The translations under genes were made by a program, and so were the position numbers. From Nitrospirota bacterium (GTDB lineage Bacteria > Nitrospirota > Thermodesulfovibrionia > Thermodesulfovibrionales > SM23-35): a DNA stretch of 56,098 nt. The DNA is taken from positions 1-56,098 of the forward strand of contig JACUUX010000012.1 in assembly GCA_014859105.1 (NCBI GenBank). The letters are read 5' to 3'. The notes beneath the pieces were generated by a model that ran no database searches, was not told where the DNA came from, and was given only the letters and a program-made list of their open reading frames with translations. Of this stretch, positions 51,689-56,098 are shown in pieces. Position 1 is the stretch's first letter. Every line of letters starts with the position of its first letter.

Positions 51689-52879
51689 TTACCATTTGAA
51701 AGTAAAAGGCTTGTACTCCTGTTGTCCTCTTAAAAAAGATGCCAGATTTCTTGCCTGCATCTGGATAATAGAGCGTATCTGATATTTCTTGCCTCTGTAA
51801 GTTTCAACAGATTCAAGCCTTTCAAGGATTTTACCTCCAATCAGCCTTCTTGTTTCTGTATCCAGAAGCCCCTGTTCCATTTTTATCTCCTGTCCGAGAT
51901 TTATATATGAAATAACAATTTTATCTACCACTGGTTGACGAAATTCCTCTATAAGATCAAGGACAAGGGAAGGCTTTCCCGGCCTATCCACATGCAAAAA
52001 CCCTGCAAAGGGCTCAAGTCCAGCATTAACAAGTGCACCCCAGACAGTTGAATAAAGGATTCCGTATCCATAATTAAGTAGGGAATTTACAGGGTCTATG
52101 GCACCCCTCGTCTCCCTGCCGAAAAACTCTATCCTCTGCATCAATATTTCCTTAACACCGCCCCAGTACAGCCTCCCTGCTGTGCCCTCAATACCGATGA
52201 GGGTATTTCTTTTCTCATCAATATGGTTGCCTGTAATCGTCTTAACTCTTCCTCTCAGTTCCCTGAGTTCTCCGGCAAGAGACTCTATTATCCTGAATCG
52301 TTCCGGGTCAGTCTCTTTGATATACTTCCCGAAATATCGCAGGAGTCTTTCCTGATTGGTTATTTTCCCGTAAACAATTGCCTTTGAGAACTCAATGCCT
52401 CTCTGATCTTTCATTGCTTCAAGCTGTTCTCTTCGAGCCTCTATAGTTGCAGTGAGCATAGGAGAAGTAATCATAGCATAGGGCTTATTCACTCCTGAGA
52501 GAAAATGGAGAGTGATCCCCCTCAGACAGAGTTCCTCAATCAGGTCTGATGATATGGTAATGCCTTTCGAGGCAATAACCACATCTTTCAGTCGAAACAA
52601 CGGGAATTGATAAATAACATCCTTCCCTTTTCTTACAAGAAGCCGCTCGCTCTTTTTCGAAAGAAAAATCCCATAGCCCGAGAGTATAATCTGGGAAGTA
52701 TCGTCAGTTTTCACCATGGCAATCCCTTCATCTACTCTTATTTCGCCTTCAGGTTGTTCTTCTACGAGTATCGGGATAGCTTGTGCTTCGCCTGTGAAAA
52801 GGTTATACTGGGCAGGGTGAAGAGGCTTCTCTTCAGGCTTGTATTCGGGATGAATCCTCTGAACCTTTGCATCAGCCAT
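51689..52879 (-). CDS. cas1: CRISPR integrase Cas1 with N-terminal extension
   Basis: 396 residues, longer than the usual 320-340. The first 60 or so residues (HPEYKPEEKPLHPAQYNLFTG) precede the normal beta domain, which starts at about SGYGIFLSKKSERLLVRKG. Catalytic residues are E in GIEGTAGRLYWGG, H in GFLHVDRPGKPS and the acidic residue in LVLDLIEEFRQP. It inserts spacers with Cas2. First gene of the cas1-cas2-cas4 set. The start codon has no clear Shine-Dalgarno sequence. Confidence 0.93.
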   Translation of the reverse strand: MADAKVQRIHPEYKPEEKPLHPAQYNLFTGEAQAIPILVEEQPEGEIRVDEGIAMVKTDDTSQIILSGYGIFLSKKSERLLVRKGKDVIYQFPLFRLKDVVIASKGITISSDLIEELCLRGITLHFLSGVNKPYAMITSPMLTATIEARREQLEAMKDQRGIEFSKAIVYGKITNQERLLRYFGKYIKETDPERFRIIESLAGELRELRGRVKTITGNHIDEKRNTLIGIEGTAGRLYWGGVKEILMQRIEFFGRETRGAIDPVNSLLNYGYGILYSTVWGALVNAGLEPFAGFLHVDRPGKPSLVLDLIEEFRQPVVDKIVISYINLGQEIKMEQGLLDTETRRLIGGKILERLESVETYRGKKYQIRSIIQMQARNLASFLRGQQEYKPFTFKW

Positions 52880-52992
52880 GGATAACTATTATCACAGAAG
52901 ACAAGAATTGGCAAGGATTTTAATCACAAAGTTGCAAGGAAGGCAGTATTATTGACATCGTAAAAAACTCCTCCATATACTTTTACAAAGGT

Positions 52993-54552
52993 ATGAGCAT
53001 CAGCAAAACCGAAAATATAGAGTTCAATGAGATGTTTCAAATGGCCATTGACCGGATGGAGAATACCTCCAGGCATGTGTTCATCACCGGAAAGGCAGGG
53101 ACTGGCAAGTCCACTCTCCTTGATTATTTTCGAAACTATACGAAAAAGAAGCTGGTTGTGCTGGCACCTACCGGGGTGTCTGCGCTGAATGTGAGAGGAC
53201 AGACCATACATTCCTTCTTCAGATTCAAGCCCAATGTCACCCTGAAATCAATTAAAAAATTCAAAGGAAGAGGCAAGAACATTTACAAGGAACTGGATGC
53301 CGTTATCATTGACGAGACATCAATGGTCCGTGCAGATTTACTGGACTGTATAGATAGATTCCTGAGGCTGAACACCGGAAAGAAGAAGCCTTTTGGAGGA
53401 GTCCAGATGATCTTTATTGGCGACCTTTATCAGCTTCCGCCTGTAGTAACCGGTAGTGAAAAGGAGTTCTTCAATACACATTACAAAAGCCCTTTTTTCT
53501 TCGATGCAATGGCAACAAAGGATCTTGAGATGGAATTTATAGAACTCGAAAAAATATACCGCCAGAAGGATGAGGATTTTATTGCTACTCTCAATGCTAT
53601 ACGCAACAATTCAGTCACCGACGAACAACTGTCTATCCTGAATCGACAGTGTAATCCAGAATTCGTTCCGGACCCGAAGGATTTCTACATCTGGCTTACC
53701 TCTCTTAACAGCGCAGCAGAAAAAATTAACAGGGAACACCTATCCAGGATTGTCTCTTCTCTGATTACTTATCACGGAAGCATACACGGCGACTTTAAAC
53801 AGGATTCTCTCCCTACACAGGTTGACCTTCAGGTCAAGAAAGGTGCACAGGTTATGCTTCTGAACAATGACCCTTTTTCTCGCTGGGTGAATGGGAGCAT
53901 CGGAAAGATCGTGGATATTGTGAAGCAGAAGGGTGAGGATGATGTTATTATTGTAGAATTGGTAACTGGAGAAGTTGTGGATGTCCTGCCCTACAGATGG
54001 GAATTGTTCAACTACTATTTTGATAAAAGCAAAAATAGCATTGAGTCTGAGGTCATAGGCTCATTTACCCAGTATCCCCTTAAACTTGCATGGGCTGTGA
54101 CCATCCACAAGTCACAGGGCAAGACCTTTGATAGGGTGGTAATAGACATCGGGAGAGGGACTTTTGCAAGCGGGCAGGTCTATGTGGGCCTGAGCCGGTG
54201 CACACGACTTGATGGTATAGTGCTTAAAAAGCCGTTAGAGAAAAAGCATATTTTCATGGACTGGAGAGTGGTGAAGTTTATGACACAATTCCAGTATAAA
54301 CTTTCTGAAAACCATTGTCCTGTTGAAGAAAAGCTGAATCTGATAAAAGACGCTATAAAGACAAACCAGAGAATCGAAATTCTCTATCTCAAAAACAACG
54401 ATGTTAAATCCCGAAGGGTCATTAGTCCCGTATTTGTTGGTGAAATGCAATACAGTGGTAAAACATACCTTGGAATGGAGGCATTCTGCCATTTAAGAAA
54501 TGACAGAAGAGTATTCCGCCTCGACAGGATTCTGGAGATCAGAGAAGTGTAG
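52993..54552 (+). CDS. PIF1-like DNA helicase with C-terminal WYL domain
   Basis: 519 residues. Walker A is GKAGTGKST (33-41), Walker B IIDETSM, motif III IFIGDLYQLPPV; late SF1B motifs are KLAWAVTIHKSQGKTFD and QVYVGLSRCTRLDGI. Residues about 455-519 are a WYL domain (IEILYLKNNDVKSRR, YLGMEAFCHLRNDRRVFRLDRI). PIF1 unwinds G-quadruplex and stalled-fork DNA 5' to 3'; WYL domains bind ligands or nucleic acid and are common near CRISPR. It is divergent from cas1 across a 113-base gap. Confidence 0.9.
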   Translation: MSISKTENIEFNEMFQMAIDRMENTSRHVFITGKAGTGKSTLLDYFRNYTKKKLVVLAPTGVSALNVRGQTIHSFFRFKPNVTLKSIKKFKGRGKNIYKELDAVIIDETSMVRADLLDCIDRFLRLNTGKKKPFGGVQMIFIGDLYQLPPVVTGSEKEFFNTHYKSPFFFDAMATKDLEMEFIELEKIYRQKDEDFIATLNAIRNNSVTDEQLSILNRQCNPEFVPDPKDFYIWLTSLNSAAEKINREHLSRIVSSLITYHGSIHGDFKQDSLPTQVDLQVKKGAQVMLLNNDPFSRWVNGSIGKIVDIVKQKGEDDVIIVELVTGEVVDVLPYRWELFNYYFDKSKNSIESEVIGSFTQYPLKLAWAVTIHKSQGKTFDRVVIDIGRGTFASGQVYVGLSRCTRLDGIVLKKPLEKKHIFMDWRVVKFMTQFQYKLSENHCPVEEKLNLIKDAIKTNQRIEILYLKNNDVKSRRVISPVFVGEMQYSGKTYLGMEAFCHLRNDRRVFRLDRILEIREV

Positions 54553-54641
54553 ATCACTGTAATGGATAATCTACTAAAGTTCTGCATCAGTATGGCGTTC
54601 GAGACATAATGGAGAGAAAGATTATGGTTACTCTCTTATAG

Positions 54642-54658
54642 TTACTATATTATAGTAA
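54642..54658. promoter_or_regulatory. Perfect palindrome after the PIF1-WYL gene
   Basis: TTACTATA-T-TATAGTAA, 90 bases beyond the stop codon. It may be an operator or a weak terminator. The remaining gap to 54735 is AT-rich and unassigned. Confidence 0.35.
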
Positions 54659-54735
54659 TAATGATAAATCAAGAATAAATGCATGAGACCCTTGATAGAA
54701 CGTAGGTATAAAATAAGAGAAATTAAAATTGTTAA

Positions 54736-54788
54736 AGTTGTCAAAGAACAAACGGATGTTTTCTATAGAGAACCCAGTTTTCGCTTCG
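54736..54788. repeat. 53-nt repeat behind toxin gene, copy 1
   Basis: AGTTGTCAAAGAACAAA...GAACCCAGTTTTCGC. Four differences from copy 2 (55485-55537). It lies 26 bases beyond the stop codon of the DUF5615-type gene. Confidence 0.75.
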
Positions 54789-54814
54789 GCGCTCTTCAGC
54801 GAGGTAGTTAACAA

Positions 54815-55162
54815 TTAAGGGATGCGTACACGGATACGATATCTATCAACCGTTATCAAAGCCTTTTTTTCGATGTCATCTTTGTAAGTTTCTACCAGCT
54901 TCAATAATACTTCGCCTTGCTTCCTTGCAGGGATATCAACAAGCCTTATTATCGTTGGATGTGGAAGATTTAAAACAAACACGAGTTCTCCAAAGTCTTT
55001 ATCTGCTGTAACCAATATTACTTCTTCGCTAAAAGCTTGCTTAATGATTTCCTCATCACCCGGGTCTTTGCCTGATTCCGGTATCCATAACACCACATAC
55101 CCGGCATCTCGAAGGGCTTTTACAGCAAAGCCTGAGATGCAACTGTCAATAAGGAACTTCAT
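54815..55162 (-). CDS. DUF5615-type PIN-like toxin
   Basis: 115 residues. The PIN-like acidic residues are visible in FLIDSCISGFAVKALRDAGY, GDEEIIKQAFSEE and LVTADKDFGELVF. Family members pair with DUF433 antitoxins, as here, the antitoxin lying two bases upstream. Predicted RNA-cleaving or related toxin. Confidence 0.82.
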   Translation of the reverse strand: MKFLIDSCISGFAVKALRDAGYVVLWIPESGKDPGDEEIIKQAFSEEVILVTADKDFGELVFVLNLPHPTIIRLVDIPARKQGEVLLKLVETYKDDIEKKALITVDRYRIRVRIP

Positions 55163-55164
55163 TA

Positions 55165-55410
55165 CTACTCATTCAATAAGGCAGGCTCTATTCTTTCATG
55201 TGCGACCATACGGTGGGCATAAACAAGGCAGGCCTGTATGTCTTCTTTCTCTAAAAATGGATAACCTTCCAGTAGTTCATCAATGGTTGAACCTGCGGCA
55301 AGCATTCCAAGAATATGTTCCACAGCTATACGCATACCACGAATAATCGGTTTCCCACCAAATATTGAGGGATTAAAAGTGATACGCTTCAGAAGCTCCT
55401 CTTCTTTCAT
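55165..55410 (-). CDS. DUF433-type antitoxin
   Basis: 81 residues. RITFNPSIFGGKPIIRGMRIAVEHILGMLAAGSTIDELLEGYPFL is the family signature (a winged helix-type fold, read in two segments), followed by LEKEDIQACLVYAHRMVAHER. It is first in the pair with the DUF5615-type toxin. Confidence 0.88.
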   Translation of the reverse strand: MKEEELLKRITFNPSIFGGKPIIRGMRIAVEHILGMLAAGSTIDELLEGYPFLEKEDIQACLVYAHRMVAHERIEPALLNE

Positions 55411-55484
55411 TTTTATTATCAGCCTCCTGATAGCTACATCGTGAAAATATTATAGCATAATCACATATTGAGTCTTTTAAAAGA

Positions 55485-55537
55485 AGTTGTCAAAGAACAA
55501 AAGGATGCTTTCTATAAAGAACCCAGTTTTCGCCTCG
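55485..55537. repeat. 53-nt repeat behind toxin gene, copy 2
   Basis: Same as copy 1 with four substitutions. It lies 7 bases beyond the stop codon of the DUF3368 toxin and upstream of the DUF433 gene. The two copies thus bracket the DUF5615/DUF433 pair. Confidence 0.75.
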
Positions 55538-55544
55538 CCGTTCC

Positions 55545-56036
55545 TTATACTATCCCAAACCTTTTTAAACTGTTATTAATCAAATTTTCATCGAGCCTAA
55601 TATTCATTTCTTTCATCTTTTGATAGATCTCCTTTAGATTTGTAACCAGTCTTTTCTCATAACAGATCTCAATAAATCCAAGGGTTCCAATTACTGCCAT
55701 GCCATAAGAGTTAGCCACGATCCTTGCTCGTTTTTCATCCACTAATAACAGGTCTGTTTTTAATTCCTTTGCCAGTATTATTGATGATGCTTCTCCAGAC
55801 CCCAAATTGTAGGCTATTCTTATATTTTCAATCTCTTTTCTATTTAGGGCAAAACGTTTATCAATCCATCTGGCTTCCTTAACTTCTCTTGAGCCAGGTT
55901 TGTTTTCTCCCGCAAAGACTATCTCATAGTAAATTTCATCAGAGATAAATATCGTCTTGAAGATCTTTTCAAGCAGATAGAAATAATCAATCTTGGCAAG
56001 TGAAATCAGAGGAGAAGCATTTGAAACTACGATCAC
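55545..56036 (-). CDS. DUF3368-type PIN-domain toxin
   Basis: 163 residues starting at GTG (read as M, IVVSNASPLISLAKI). PIN residues: the first acidic site is SNASPLI (Asn in place of the usual Asp, as is common in this family), then GSGEASSIILAKEL, LLLVDEKRARIVA and GTLGFIE. It overlaps the antitoxin stop by two bases (GTGA), the classic coupled arrangement. Confidence 0.85.
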   Translation of the reverse strand: MIVVSNASPLISLAKIDYFYLLEKIFKTIFISDEIYYEIVFAGENKPGSREVKEARWIDKRFALNRKEIENIRIAYNLGSGEASSIILAKELKTDLLLVDEKRARIVANSYGMAVIGTLGFIEICYEKRLVTNLKEIYQKMKEMNIRLDENLINNSLKRFGIV

Positions 56037-56098
56037 AAGCCAAGCCTTTTAGCTGTTTCCCTATCAGCAACCAAATCTTCTAAAGTATAATGTAGATT
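56033..56098 (-). CDS. 3' end of an UPF0175-like antitoxin gene (cut by window edge)
   Basis: Only the last 21 codons are seen (LHYTLEDLVADRETAKRLGL). The DL..D...A..L pattern is like the C-terminus of UPF0175 antitoxins, which commonly precede DUF3368 toxins. The stop overlaps the toxin start. Confidence 0.6.
   Translation of the reverse strand, partial: NLHYTLEDLVADRETAKRLGL

Overview
The window looks like a chromosome segment of an anaerobic, didermic bacterium, most likely Nitrospirota (Thermodesulfovibrio-like). This placement is an inference from gene content, with no marker gene to prove it. The content includes TonB/ExbBD with TonB-dependent receptors, Slp and LolA envelope proteins, a methyltetrahydrofolate-type methyltransferase, a phosphofructokinase with PPi-type residues, tungstate-type ABC transport, a type III CRISPR locus and many toxin-antitoxin (TA) pairs. 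The DNA is moderately AT-rich and peppered with short dispersed palindromic repeats, some of which lie inside reading frames.

Region by region. 1-4.8 kb holds a truncated gene start, an Ogg2-type 8-oxoguanine glycosylase, a large exported M1 peptidase-ChaN-PDZ fusion and an Slp lipoprotein. 4.85-10.5 kb holds tRNA-Asn, leuB and leuD, a MagIII/EndoIII-like glycosylase, uvrB and an AcsE-like pterin methyltransferase, with two MITE-like elements that start at the stop codons of upstream genes. 10.7-17.2 kb holds a B12-binding radical SAM protein and a surface-polysaccharide block (VanZ, truncated sugar transferase, Trm112-like protein, rmlBDCA). In that block a RelE-type toxin fragment has been spliced onto the sugar transferase. 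17.6-24.3 kb is housekeeping: glyS, phosphofructokinase, class IV aminotransferase, lipoate/octanoate transferase, lolA and a HAD phosphatase.

24.3-29.7 kb is a tungstate-type transport cluster (tupC, tupB, an outer-membrane DUF3373 porin, tupA and a second TupA-like protein with no signal peptide). 29.8-42.6 kb is an outer-membrane uptake island. It has two TonB-dependent receptor operons, TonB, ExbB/ExbD, a CcsA/ResB pair (cytochrome c synthase type), an amino-acid permease, an exported protein joining a CXXCH haem motif to a tetrapyrrole methylase domain, and a divergent LysR regulator. Both receptor operons have the same promoter layout (a palindromic T-N11-A box exactly 22 nt from TTGACT) and a leader RNA closed by a long stem whose bases covary. 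They therefore look co-regulated and attenuated.

42.7-56.1 kb is a defence island. It has a compact type III CRISPR module (Cas10 with HD but no GGDD, two RAMP proteins, one small protein), followed by a HEAT-repeat protein with a TIR-like nucleotide-hydrolase-type domain. Orphan CRISPR repeats with leader-like inverted repeats bracket this module. Further on are a 13-repeat array, cas4-cas2-cas1, a PIF1-WYL helicase and four TA modules, two of which carry the same 53-nt repeat just behind the toxin gene. No Cas6 is present in the window.

The two best candidates for an undescribed system are the TonB/CcsA-ResB/haem-methylase operon and the type III module with its HEAT-TIR-like neighbour.
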